Shown: positions 17,796 through 26,132 of the stretch, one piece after another | Layout: the number at the start of each line of letters is the position of its first letter | Numbering within the stretch: position 1 is the first letter of the stretch | Source: Vibrio bivalvicida | GTDB lineage: Bacteria; Pseudomonadota; Gammaproteobacteria; Enterobacterales; Vibrionaceae | DNA length: 64,000 nucleotides | Reading direction: 5' to 3' | NCBI RefSeq assembly: GCF_001399455.2 | Contig: NZ_LLEI02000021.1 | Coordinates: 248,001 to 312,000, forward strand | Program-made: the position numbers and the translations under genes | Notes under the pieces: model-generated | Database searches by the model: none | The model's input: only the letters and a program-made list of their open reading frames with translations | What the model was told of the DNA's origin: nothing

Positions 17796-18656
17796 ATGAA
17801 TACCCATATTATTGAATCTGGAGATTATAGCCTTAAGGTTATTATTAAAGGTGCTGGTAAACCCCTGCTGATTATTGGAAGCGCTGATTATTATTACCGC
17901 GTTATGCCAGAGTCCATTTACTCCAACTTTCAATGCATCTACATCGATCATCGAGGCTTTGCTTCTTGCAGTAGGGAGCCAGATATTAGAGATGCTTCTC
18001 TTGATATCATCGCTGATGATATTGATCTTGTTTGCCAATCTCTAGAATTAGATACAGTTGCTATACTTGGCCACTCTGGCCATGGATATATGGCAGCATA
18101 CTTTGCTATTCGATATCCAGCACGTATAAGTAGCCTAGTGTTAAGCAACATTTCTCCCAGTCTGTCGCCCGAGATGCAGTCGAAGCAATTCGAACGTTGG
18201 GAATCTGAAGCCGATGAGACCCGAAAGGCTTATTTTTCTGAAAACATCGCAAAGCTACATGATGATATTCAAGCGCAACCAGAACGTAAATTTGTTCATA
18301 TGTGTCATCGTTTGGGAGCTATGCGCTGGTTCGATTTCGGCTTTAACGAATTGCCGTTGTGGGAAGGTTTCCCGGCACATACGGTTCTTTTAGATAAGTT
18401 ATGGGGTCAAGTTTTCACTGAGATAAGTGGAGATTTCTATCAAGCACTACCTGCGATACCACTATTGATCATAGGATCCGATCATGATTTTAGTATTGCG
18501 CCATTGGAGTGCTGGCAATCCGTTGATTTTGGACCCGCTAAGGCAGAGTTTGCAATGATCAACCACGCGGCACATACACCAATGCTAGAGCAGCCCGAAC
18601 AGTTTCTTGAGGCTCTAGAAAGGTTTATGAGTCGTAGCGGCAACTACGCTGGTTAG
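17796..18656 (+). CDS. Alpha/beta hydrolase (proline iminopeptidase / epoxide-hydrolase-like)
   Basis: 286 residues. The nucleophile elbow is LGHSGHG (about residues 90-96, Ser in the centre), within AILGHSGHGYMAAYFAIRYP. Asp is expected in LLIIGSDHDFSI and the catalytic His in NHAAHTPMLEQPEQF near the C-terminus, completing the triad. No signal peptide. The usual nucleophile motif is G-x-S-x-G; here it reads G-H-S-G-H-G, so the fifth position is His, with Gly one earlier and one later. Substrate unknown. It is monocistronic, ending at the terminator at 18681. Confidence 0.78.
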   Translation: MNTHIIESGDYSLKVIIKGAGKPLLIIGSADYYYRVMPESIYSNFQCIYIDHRGFASCSREPDIRDASLDIIADDIDLVCQSLELDTVAILGHSGHGYMAAYFAIRYPARISSLVLSNISPSLSPEMQSKQFERWESEADETRKAYFSENIAKLHDDIQAQPERKFVHMCHRLGAMRWFDFGFNELPLWEGFPAHTVLLDKLWGQVFTEISGDFYQALPAIPLLIIGSDHDFSIAPLECWQSVDFGPAKAEFAMINHAAHTPMLEQPEQFLEALERFMSRSGNYAG

Positions 18657-18680
18657 ACAAAAGCTAAGTTTTGAATAACC

Positions 18681-18710
18681 AAAGAGCATAGCTACTGGTG
18701 TGCTCTTTTT
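18681..18710 (+). terminator. Intrinsic terminator after alpha/beta hydrolase gene
   Basis: AAAGAGCA (18681-18688) pairs with TGCTCTTT (18701-18708), ending in a run of five T. Confidence 0.75.
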
Positions 18711-18749
18711 AGCCACATCATTTTCAGCTTGACGGATTATGCATTATGG

Positions 18750-18784
18750 ATACACTTTATATACGTTATATATATAGAGTGTAT
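18750..18784. promoter_or_regulatory. Inverted-repeat operator at the ParD-like promoter
   Basis: ATACACTTTATATA (18750-18763) and TATATAGAGTGTAT (18771-18784) are inverted repeats matching at 13 of 14 positions around a 7-nt spacer. The right arm ends 3 nt before the ParD-like start codon, so a bound protein would block both promoter and ribosome. Ribbon-helix-helix antitoxins usually autoregulate through such sites. Confidence 0.65.
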
Positions 18785-18787
18785 TTG

Positions 18788-19015
18788 ATGGGTATTGTTA
18801 AGATTTCAGACGAGTTGCACGAAGAGCTCAGAAAAGCGAGCTCTGTGATGGCGCGTTCGATTAACTCGCAGGCAGAATTCTGGATCAAGATTGGTATGCT
18901 TGCTGAGCTGCATCCTCAGCTCTCTTTCAATGACTTGGTGGCAGATTTAATGAAATCGGCAGAAGTGTCAGTGAGCAATGTTTCTGCGACAGAAGGCGTT
19001 GCTAATGAACAGTAA
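18788..19015 (+). CDS. ParD-like ribbon-helix-helix protein
   Basis: 75 residues from ATG 18788; an upstream in-frame ATG at 18746 lies within the operator, and the family starts at MGIVKISDELHEEL. The short beta strand VKISDEL followed by two helices (LRKASSVMARSINSQAEFWI) is the ribbon-helix-helix pattern of ParD-like antitoxins. No ParE toxin gene is next to it; instead the last 11 bp overlap the methionine aminopeptidase gene. It probably represses its own operon through the repeat at 18750-18784. Whether it acts on the peptidase is unknown. Confidence 0.75.
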   Translation: MGIVKISDELHEELRKASSVMARSINSQAEFWIKIGMLAELHPQLSFNDLVADLMKSAEVSVSNVSATEGVANEQ

Positions 19016-19787
19016 TGTAGCGATCAAGTCAGAAAGCGAGATTGAATTGATGCGCACCTCCGGCAAGTTGTTGGCTAAGGTGTTTCATATGCTGGATCAC
19101 TACGTGAAGCCGGGTATTTCAACCATGGACATTAATAACCGAGTTGAAGATTTTATTGTCAATGATCTACAGGCGAGACCAGCCAGCAAAGGGCAGTATG
19201 ATTACCAGTACGTACTCAATACTTCGTTGAATGAAGTGGTTTGTCATGGTGTGCCTAAAGCTAGCCAAATCTTAAAGAGTACCGACATTATCAATCTTGA
19301 TATTACGCTAGAGAAAGGTGGCTTTATCACTGACTCAAGCAAAATGTATGTGATGCCCGATGCAAACCCACTGGCGCGAAAGTTAGTGAAAGTCACTTAT
19401 GAAGCGATGTGGCAGGGAATCAAGCAAGTCAAACCAAGAGCGCGTCTTGGTGATATTGGGCATGCCATTCAGAGCTATGCAGAGACTTACGGCTACAGCA
19501 TAGTAAGAGAGTATTGTGGTCACGGCATTGGTCGAGAAATGCATGAAGAGCCGCAAGTGCTTCATTATGGTATTCGCGATACCGGTTTGCTGCTAAAAGA
19601 AGGCATGGTGTTTACCATTGAGCCTATGGTTAACCAAGGGACCGAGAAAACCAAGACTAAGAAAGATGGCTGGACGGTGATAACCCGAGATAAAAAGCTG
19701 TCTGCTCAATCAGAGCACACTGTGTTAGTCACTAGTAGTGGCTATGAGGTGCTGACGTTAAGAGAAGAAGAAAGCTTGCCTAGTTAA
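19005..19787 (+). CDS. map: Type I methionine aminopeptidase
   Basis: 260 residues from ATG 19005 (an in-frame ATG at 18978 lies inside the ParD-like gene and gives a non-family N-terminus). It removes the initiator Met from new proteins using two metals. Visible metal-site motifs are NLDITLEKGGFITDSSKMY (Asp pair region), CGHGIGREMHEEPQVLHYG (His), FTIEPMVNQG (Glu) and SEHTVLV (final Glu). Vibrios carry a housekeeping map elsewhere, near rpsB, so this is likely a second copy. In place of the usual second metal-site Asp context it has S-S-K-M, which deserves checking. Translationally coupled to the ParD-like gene. Confidence 0.88.
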   Translation: MNSNVAIKSESEIELMRTSGKLLAKVFHMLDHYVKPGISTMDINNRVEDFIVNDLQARPASKGQYDYQYVLNTSLNEVVCHGVPKASQILKSTDIINLDITLEKGGFITDSSKMYVMPDANPLARKLVKVTYEAMWQGIKQVKPRARLGDIGHAIQSYAETYGYSIVREYCGHGIGREMHEEPQVLHYGIRDTGLLLKEGMVFTIEPMVNQGTEKTKTKKDGWTVITRDKKLSAQSEHTVLVTSSGYEVLTLREEESLPS

Positions 19788-19940
19788 TAATAAGAATAGG
19801 GAAGCAAGATTAACTCTGTTAGAATCCGCGCCACCAAGTGTTGCTGTCTTTGTTCTGTTATTTTGACATCTACTCAGCAGGGTATCGGCAACACTGGCTA
19901 TTTAACCCGCTGCAATTAGTAAGACACCTAGGATCTCAAT

Positions 19941-20354
19941 ATGATGACCGATGAAGAAAGAATTGAACTACAACAAAATAACCCTCTACACGGCCTGAAA
20001 CTAGAGACTTTGCTACAAGAGCTAGTAGACTTTTATGGTTGGGATATTCTAGATACAGCAATGCGTTTCAATTGTTTCCATACCAACCCTTCGATTGCTA
20101 GTAGTGTCAAATACTTAAAGAAAACCGACTGGGCGAGAGAGAAAGTAGAAAACTTTTATCTGTACCGTTTTAAGCGTATGCCTAGAGCATCTAGTGAAGA
20201 GTATGATTTACCTCCACGCGCTCGTACTTTCCCACACGGCCTTAAACCTAAAGAGCCGATGAAACTGACCGTTGAATCAATATTGAATTCACAAGCAAAG
20301 GCGGCCTCGGCGCATAAAGAGCGTTCTTCGCGTGGCGGTCGTTCACGAAAATAA
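19941..20354 (+). CDS. VF530 (DUF2132) family DNA-binding protein
   Basis: 137 residues. [20 protein letters not shown], then [30 protein letters not shown], is the VF530/DUF2132 core, a small DNA-binding fold with known structures. The C-terminal about 50 residues are a basic tail ending [12 protein letters not shown], likely to aid nucleic-acid binding. AGGATCTCAAT precedes ATG 19941. Transcribed alone. The target sequence and the role are not known to me. Confidence 0.75.
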   Translation: MMTDEERIELQQNNPLHGLKLETLLQELVDFYGWDILDTAMRFNCFHTNPSIASSVKYLKKTDWAREKVENFYLYRFKRMPRASSEEYDLPPRARTFPHGLKPKEPMKLTVESILNSQAKAASAHKERSSRGGRSRK

Positions 20355-20376
20355 CGGTTCAACAAAACCTATTGAT

Positions 20377-20408
20377 TCTGCCAGATACATCATGGCGTAT
20401 CTGGCAGA
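20377..20408. terminator. Hairpin between convergent VF530 and aminopeptidase P genes
   Basis: TCTGCCAGATAC (20377-20388) pairs perfectly with GTATCTGGCAGA (20397-20408) over an 8-nt loop, in the 68-bp gap between convergent genes. There is no T-run on either side, so termination efficiency is uncertain. Confidence 0.5.
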
Positions 20409-20422
20409 GTGACTGCATGAAG

Positions 20423-22210
20423 TTAGATCGCCTGCGTGGCTTTCTCTAACCAAACTTTTTCTTGCTCATCAAGGTCTGGTGATAGCTTGATCCAACACTG
20501 CTGATGGTAGTCGTTGAGCCATTGAATCTCACCGCTATCAAGCATCGATTTATCAATCATCTTGGTCGCGATTGGCGCTAGGGTTATGGTCTCAAAGCCA
20601 TAAAAAGTGCCAAATTCGTTCTCTTCTAACTCGATCACTTTCATGATGTTTTCAATCCGCACCCCATGCACACCTTCGCGGTAAACACCGGGCTCATTAG
20701 TAATCACCATACCTGGTCTAAGGGTGACTTCGGCAGGATTTTGAGAAAAGTTTTGCGGCCCTTCATGAACATTCAAACATACGCCGACACCATGACCCGT
20801 ACCACATTTATAGTCGATGCCATGTTGCCACAACACGCCGCGCGCCATGATATCGAGATTGGCTCCAGTCGAGCCTTTCATAAAGCGAGTTTGTGTTAGG
20901 CGTATGACGGCCTTTAGCACTAAGGTGTAATCTTTTCTTTCTTGTGCTGTAGGGCTACCAAAGTGGAAGGTGCGAGTGATGTCTGTTGTACCACCTGGAT
21001 ATTGCCCACCCGAATCGACAAGGAAGAAACGGCTCTCATCGACTTGGTAGCAGCTCGATTCGTCTGCTGCGTAGTGCATCTTAGCGCCATGTTCAGCAAA
21101 ACCCGCGATGGTTCTAAAGCTTTCGCCTAAATAGCCGTCAATCTGCTTGCGGTAGCCCATTAATTGTTGTTCGGCATTTAACTCGGTGACTTTGCCACTG
21201 GGTACTTGTTCATCTAGCCATTGCATGAATTTTACGACTGCTACGCCATCTTGGCGCAAGGTCTCTTCCATACTTGCAAGTTCGGTTGAATTCTTTTGGG
21301 CTTTCATCAGTGTGACAGGGCATGGGCGGTCAAGCAGACTGAACTCAGATTTAATCTGGCTTGCTAACAGGCTGTCACAGTTTTTAGCGGTATAAATGAC
21401 CCTAGCGCCTCTTTCGATAAGGTTTAACGCTGTGCTAAGGTGTTCGTAATCATGGATATGAACCAGAGACTCTTCAAGTGCGGCGACAACTTGCTGAGTG
21501 AGCTTTCGATTATCAATAAACAAACGACAACTTTGCTTATCGACAAGCAGGTAGCCCTCAGAGATTGGGCAATAGGCGGTATCGCCTCCGCGAATGTTGA
21601 GCGTCCACATCACGTCGTCTAGCGTTGAAATCAATAATGCATCGGCCTTCTCAGCATCGAGGTATTGACGAATCTGAGCGACTTTTTCGCCACATGTTAG
21701 CCCTGCAACCTCTATTGGATGGTTAAAAACAGGTGCAGTCGGTCGCGACGGTCGATCATGCCAAATGGGGGAAATAAGGTCGTGCTCTAGTACCACTCGA
21801 ATCGATTTGTCTGCGAATGCGCTAGTAAGCTCATCGAAAAACTGCTTGCTGATACTGCGACCATCGACACCTACCCTCGCGTTTTGTGGCAAGGATTGAG
21901 CTAACCATTGCGCAATTGTTGGCGTCTCGGCTAGGCGCGCTTTAAACAGCGATAAACCAGAGCCTTCGATTTGCTCAGCTCCTTGAATGTAGTAGCGTCC
22001 ATCTGTCCAAAGCCCGCCGCCATCTTTAGTCACCACCACGTCGCCAGCAGAGCCAGTAAAGCCCGATATCCACTGCCTTGCCAGCCAATAATCGGCAGAG
22101 TATTCACTAGCATGCGGGTCATTATTGGTGACGATATAAGCATCAAAATTATGTTTTTGCATGCCGTTACGTAAAGCGTTAAGTCGTTGTGGAACAGTGG
22201 TTAGAGTCAT
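20423..22210 (-). CDS. Xaa-Pro aminopeptidase (aminopeptidase P, family M24B)
   Basis: 595 residues from ATG 22210, which overlaps the oppF stop (ATGA, 22207-22210). It cleaves the N-terminal residue from peptides with Pro (and probably Hyp) in second position. Two N-terminal creatinase-like domains precede the M24 domain, where the metal ligands lie in FLVDSGGQYPGGTTDITRTF (two Asp), GTGHGVGVCLNVHEGP (His), TNEPGVYREG (Glu) and VRIENI (Glu). Length matches the large, three-domain APP subgroup. No signal, so cytoplasmic. Coupling to the oligopeptide permease means imported peptides are its likely substrates. Confidence 0.9.
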   Translation of the reverse strand: MTLTTVPQRLNALRNGMQKHNFDAYIVTNNDPHASEYSADYWLARQWISGFTGSAGDVVVTKDGGGLWTDGRYYIQGAEQIEGSGLSLFKARLAETPTIAQWLAQSLPQNARVGVDGRSISKQFFDELTSAFADKSIRVVLEHDLISPIWHDRPSRPTAPVFNHPIEVAGLTCGEKVAQIRQYLDAEKADALLISTLDDVMWTLNIRGGDTAYCPISEGYLLVDKQSCRLFIDNRKLTQQVVAALEESLVHIHDYEHLSTALNLIERGARVIYTAKNCDSLLASQIKSEFSLLDRPCPVTLMKAQKNSTELASMEETLRQDGVAVVKFMQWLDEQVPSGKVTELNAEQQLMGYRKQIDGYLGESFRTIAGFAEHGAKMHYAADESSCYQVDESRFFLVDSGGQYPGGTTDITRTFHFGSPTAQERKDYTLVLKAVIRLTQTRFMKGSTGANLDIMARGVLWQHGIDYKCGTGHGVGVCLNVHEGPQNFSQNPAEVTLRPGMVITNEPGVYREGVHGVRIENIMKVIELEENEFGTFYGFETITLAPIATKMIDKSMLDSGEIQWLNDYHQQCWIKLSPDLDEQEKVWLEKATQAI

Positions 22211-23205
22211 AGTGGTTGGCTTCCTAACAAAGTATGAGTACAGAAAATGTGGTGGTCTGGCAGACCACTTCGAGTCGGTTTTTGTTGACCACACAAATCA
22301 GTGGCACTTGGGCATCGGGTACGAAATACGCATCCACTTGGTGGGTTGAGCGGTGATGGAAGATCGCCAGGCAGTAGTTGAATATCACGATTGCGAGCGA
22401 GTGTTGGATGAGCGATAGGAACTGCAGATAATAAGGCTTTCGTGTATGGGTGCTGGGCGTCATCGAAAACCTTATCGTAGCGCCCAACTTCCATCGGTTT
22501 ACCTAAATACATCACCATGACACGATCGCTTATGTGTCTTACTACACTTAGGTCGTGGGCGATCATGACCAGTGTTAAACCCATCTCTTGTTTTAAATCA
22601 TCAAGAAGATTAATCACCTGCGCTTGTATCGATACATCAAGGGCGCTGACAGGTTCATCGCACACCACTAAGTCGGGTTTGAGGATCAGAGCACGTGCGA
22701 TGCCCACGCGTTGACATTGACCGCCCGAGAACTCGTGCGGATAGCGATTTCGCTGGCTTGCAAGTAAGCCCACTTTGTCCATCATCGCGATAACGCGACT
22801 TTCTACCTCTTGGCGGCTTAAATGGGGTTCATGAGTCAGTAAGGGTTCAGCGATACATTCGGAGATCGTCAGGCGAGGATTCAAACAGGCAGAAGGATCT
22901 TGAAACACCATTTGAAACTCACGACGTTTTTTCGCTAGCTCTTGTTTACCAAACCCACGCATATCTTGCCCCTTCCATGAGAGCTCGCCACCTGTCGGTT
23001 CTATCAGGCGAAGCAGTGCTCGTGCTAGGGTTGATTTTCCGCACCCAGACTCACCGACAATGCCTAAAGTTTCTCCGCGGAACACTTCTAAGTCGATACC
23101 ATCGACGGCTTTCACCACTTTGCGCTTACTTGGCAATATGTGTTTATTGATTGCGAAGTGAACTTTTAGATCACGCGCTGAAAGTAAAACTTCTGGTTGG
23201 TTCAT
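22207..23205 (-). CDS. oppF: Oligopeptide ABC transporter ATP-binding protein OppF
   Basis: 332 residues from ATG 23205, chosen because AGGAGGTAAC stands just before it. Walker A is GESGCGKSTLARALL, the signature is FSGGQCQRVGIARAL and Walker B is DLVVCDEPVSALD. The C-terminal CVFRTRCPSATDLCGQQ cysteine region is the oligopeptide/dipeptide OppF/DppF extension that can carry an iron-sulfur cluster. It forms the ATPase heterodimer with OppD. Its start is 9 bp after the oppD stop and its stop overlaps the aminopeptidase P start, so the peptidase is part of the operon. Confidence 0.9.
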   Translation of the reverse strand: MNQPEVLLSARDLKVHFAINKHILPSKRKVVKAVDGIDLEVFRGETLGIVGESGCGKSTLARALLRLIEPTGGELSWKGQDMRGFGKQELAKKRREFQMVFQDPSACLNPRLTISECIAEPLLTHEPHLSRQEVESRVIAMMDKVGLLASQRNRYPHEFSGGQCQRVGIARALILKPDLVVCDEPVSALDVSIQAQVINLLDDLKQEMGLTLVMIAHDLSVVRHISDRVMVMYLGKPMEVGRYDKVFDDAQHPYTKALLSAVPIAHPTLARNRDIQLLPGDLPSPLNPPSGCVFRTRCPSATDLCGQQKPTRSGLPDHHIFCTHTLLGSQPL

Positions 23206-23213
23206 GTTACCTC

Positions 23214-24203
23214 CTAAGCTGAACGCGCAATGGATGTGATGGAAGCGGGGGCATTGACATGGCAAGCTAACCCTTGGCTCGTAGAGAGCGCTCTAAATGG
23301 CGGCATTTGCGCACTGCACTCCGCCCGATACTCGTTGCAACGTTCTTTAAAAGGGCAGCCTTTGTTGTGAATCAGTGCGCTAGGGGGATTGCCGAGTATG
23401 GTAGGTAGGCGATCCATATCTTCACTGATTGAAGGTATCGCTTTGAGAAGACCTCGTGTGTACGGGTGAGAAGGAGTCGCGAATATTGACTCAGTATCCG
23501 CCTCTTCCATTTTACGACCGCCATACATGACCAAGACTCGATCACACATTTCTGCGACCACGCCCATGTCGTGCGTAATTAGCAGAATGGCGGTGTTGAA
23601 CTCTGTTTGCAGCTCGCGTAATAGAGTCAAAATTTGCGCTTGTACCGTTACATCCAATGCGGTGGTCGGTTCATCCGCGATCAGTAGCTCAGGTTTACAC
23701 AATAGTGCCATTGCTATCATTACTCGCTGGCGCATGCCGCCGGACATTTCATGCGGATACTGCGCCATCCTTGTGGCAGCTGATGGAATCCTTACCGCAT
23801 CAAGCATCGCAATGACTTCTTTATCGGCTTCTTTGCGTGACATGCCTTTGTGAATCATCAAAACTTCGGCAAGTTGTTTACCAATTTTCATAAACGGGTT
23901 AAGTGAGGTCATCGGATCTTGGAAGATCATGCCAATCTTTTCTGCACGAATATGATTGAGTTGGCTCTTTGACATCGAAAGTAGGTTTTCACCGTGGAAA
24001 TTGGCTTCACCGCTGACCAAACCGTTGTCAGCAGTTAAGCCCATCAGCGCAAAAACCGATTGGCTTTTGCCCGAGCCAGACTCACCGACAATGCCCAAGG
24101 TTTCGCCCTTGTTTATGCTATAGGACAAATCACTGACCGCTTGCACTAAGCCATCAGGGGTTTGGAAGCGCACATTCATCTGGTTAATCGAGAGAATACT
24201 CAT
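23214..24203 (-). CDS. oppD: Oligopeptide ABC transporter ATP-binding protein OppD
   Basis: 329 residues from ATG 24203 (the preceding GTG is closer than ideal to AAGGAG). Walker A GESGSGKSQSVFALMG, signature MSGGMRQRVMIAMAL, Walker B LLIADEPTTALD and switch His LLITHDMGV are all intact. The C-terminal GCPFKERCNEYRAEC motif is typical of OppD/DppD. It energises import of peptides through OppB and OppC. Nine bases separate it from the oppC stop. Confidence 0.9.
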   Translation of the reverse strand: MSILSINQMNVRFQTPDGLVQAVSDLSYSINKGETLGIVGESGSGKSQSVFALMGLTADNGLVSGEANFHGENLLSMSKSQLNHIRAEKIGMIFQDPMTSLNPFMKIGKQLAEVLMIHKGMSRKEADKEVIAMLDAVRIPSAATRMAQYPHEMSGGMRQRVMIAMALLCKPELLIADEPTTALDVTVQAQILTLLRELQTEFNTAILLITHDMGVVAEMCDRVLVMYGGRKMEEADTESIFATPSHPYTRGLLKAIPSISEDMDRLPTILGNPPSALIHNKGCPFKERCNEYRAECSAQMPPFRALSTSQGLACHVNAPASITSIARSA

Positions 24204-24212
24204 CACTACTCC

Positions 24213-25142
24213 TTAGCGATCTTTTGGATCGAGTGCGTCACGCAGACCATCACCGATAAAGTTAAAACAGAACAAGGTGGCAACAAGGAAAATTGAAGGG
24301 AACACCAATTGCCAAAGGGCAACATCTATTGTTTTCGCACCCTCAGCAATTAAGATGCCCCAACTGGTATCGGGTGGTTGAACGCCCAGCCCCAAAAAGC
24401 TTAAGAAGGATTCAAACATAATAAATCCCGGCACCATTAATGAGGAGTAAACCATCACAATGCCCAGTACATTGGGTAACACGTGACGGCGCACTATGGT
24501 CAACCGAGATACACCGATAGAATGGGCTGCTTCGATAAACTCTCTTTTCTTGATACTGAATGTGACACCGCGTACGACCCTAGCAATTCCGAGCCAAGAG
24601 ACCATGCCGATCACAACAAAGATAAGGTAGATATTATTACCAAATAGGGTAACGAACAGAATGACCAGAAACATAAATGGGACAGAGTCGAGCACTTCGA
24701 TAATGCGCATCATAGTGCCGTCAACGATGCCACCAAGGTAACCAGATAAGGCTCCCCAAGCGGTTCCAATCACTACCGCAACCAGTGCGCCCATAAAGCC
24801 AACCATGATCGAAAGCCTGCCTCCCTGCATGGTTCGGGCGAAGATATCTTGGCCTAAGTCATCGGTACCAAAGTAGTGACCAGAACTGATTGAAGGTTTG
24901 CCCAACTCATAAGGGTCAGCGACCACGTTCCAGTCAATTTCATCGTGACCGAAGGCAGCGAGCTGAGGGCCGAACGTGATGCACAAGACGATAAACATCA
25001 ACACATAAATGGATGTCATCGCGGCACGGTTTTTACGAAAGCGAGTCCAAGCGTCTTGCCATAAGCTGCGCCCTTCAACCGCTTCGACTTGAGATCTTAC
25101 TTGATCCGCTAGCTCCTTGGCGTCAATACGTTTGGTTAACAT
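24213..25142 (-). CDS. oppC: Oligopeptide ABC transporter permease OppC
   Basis: 309 residues. An N-terminal cytoplasmic stretch (SLWQDAWTRFRKNRAAMTS) precedes the first membrane helix, as in OppC/DppC. The EAA loop EAAHSIGVSRLTIVRRHVLPN contacts the ATPase. Six membrane segments are expected. AGGAGGTAACC precedes ATG 25142, 10 bp after oppB. Confidence 0.9.
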   Translation of the reverse strand: MLTKRIDAKELADQVRSQVEAVEGRSLWQDAWTRFRKNRAAMTSIYVLMFIVLCITFGPQLAAFGHDEIDWNVVADPYELGKPSISSGHYFGTDDLGQDIFARTMQGGRLSIMVGFMGALVAVVIGTAWGALSGYLGGIVDGTMMRIIEVLDSVPFMFLVILFVTLFGNNIYLIFVVIGMVSWLGIARVVRGVTFSIKKREFIEAAHSIGVSRLTIVRRHVLPNVLGIVMVYSSLMVPGFIMFESFLSFLGLGVQPPDTSWGILIAEGAKTIDVALWQLVFPSIFLVATLFCFNFIGDGLRDALDPKDR

Positions 25143-25152
25143 TGGTTACCTC

Positions 25153-26073
25153 CTAAACACGAATGCGCGGGTCGATGACGGTGTAGAGAATATCGACCAC
25201 CAAGTTAAACAAGATGGTAAGAGAGGCGACAATCAGGGTTATGCCCATGACTAAGCCGTAATCTCGATTAAGTGCGCCAGAGACGAAGTGTTGCCCCATG
25301 CCTCCGGTACTAAAGAATATATCGATAATCACCGAACCAGTGACAACGGCAACAAAGCTCGGGCCTAGCATAGCGATAATCGGTATTAATGACGGGCGAA
25401 GCGCGTGATGAAACAGGATGTAGCTGGTGGACAGTCCCTTTGCTTTTGCGGTGCGTATATAAGGTTGATTGAGTGTCTCAATCATTGCGCCGCGCATGAC
25501 CCTAGCGATACTTGCTACAGAGCCAATCGCCAAGCTAAGTACCGGTAAAATCAAAAACGAAGCTTGTCCGCCTTCCCATCCGCCTGCGGGTAGCCAGCCT
25601 AAATGAATAGAGAAAATAGTCACAAGCACGGGCGCCAAGACAAACGCTGGAATCACAACACCTGTCATTGAGAGTGACATAAGTAAGTAGTCTAGTTTTT
25701 CATTGCGATTTAGCGCAGCTATGGTGCCTAGAACCATTCCTAGTGGGACGGAAATACAAAAAGAAATCACGCCTAATACAGCCGAAACTGGCCATGATTG
25801 AGCGACAAGTTCGGTGACACTAAAGTCTTGGTAAACGAAGCTGGGGCCAAGGTCGCCCTGAATGAAGTTTCCAACGTAGATAAAAAACTGAACAATAAAA
25901 GGTTCATTAAGGTGAAATTTGGCTTCAATATTGGCGCGTACCACTTCTGGCATCGGCCTTTCCATATCAAATGGGCCCCCTGGGGCAATATGCATTAGCC
26001 AAAAGGAAACCAAGGCGATGAACAGTAATGTGGGCACTGCGATAAGCAAGCGACGGAGAATATACAGCAACAT
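25153..26073 (-). CDS. oppB: Oligopeptide ABC transporter permease OppB
   Basis: 306 residues, starting MLLYILRRLLIAVPTL, the standard OppB/DppB opening, with about six membrane segments. The EAA loop reads YIRTAKAKGLSTSYILFHHALRPS. AAAGGATGCGTC precedes ATG 26073. It pairs with OppC to make the inner-membrane channel. Between it and oppA lies a hairpin with a T-run (26091-26119). Confidence 0.9.
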   Translation of the reverse strand: MLLYILRRLLIAVPTLLFIALVSFWLMHIAPGGPFDMERPMPEVVRANIEAKFHLNEPFIVQFFIYVGNFIQGDLGPSFVYQDFSVTELVAQSWPVSAVLGVISFCISVPLGMVLGTIAALNRNEKLDYLLMSLSMTGVVIPAFVLAPVLVTIFSIHLGWLPAGGWEGGQASFLILPVLSLAIGSVASIARVMRGAMIETLNQPYIRTAKAKGLSTSYILFHHALRPSLIPIIAMLGPSFVAVVTGSVIIDIFFSTGGMGQHFVSGALNRDYGLVMGITLIVASLTILFNLVVDILYTVIDPRIRV

Positions 26074-26090
26074 GACGCATCCTTTCGTTT

Positions 26091-26119
26091 AAAAAATCCC
26101 GCTACCGATGAGTAGCGGG
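26091..26119 (-). terminator. Attenuating terminator between oppA and oppB
   Basis: On the minus strand CCCGCTAC, a 6-nt loop, GTAGCGGG, then ATTTTTT. A leaky terminator here would give more binding protein than permease, as is common in ABC operons. Confidence 0.75.
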
Positions 26120-26132
26120 CAAACCGTCCCAA

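Noticed and set aside
19834..19897. CCAAGTGTTGC / GCAACACTGG inverted repeat as an RNA element or attachment site
   Set aside because: The arms are over 40 nt apart with a bulge and there is no integrase or other support.
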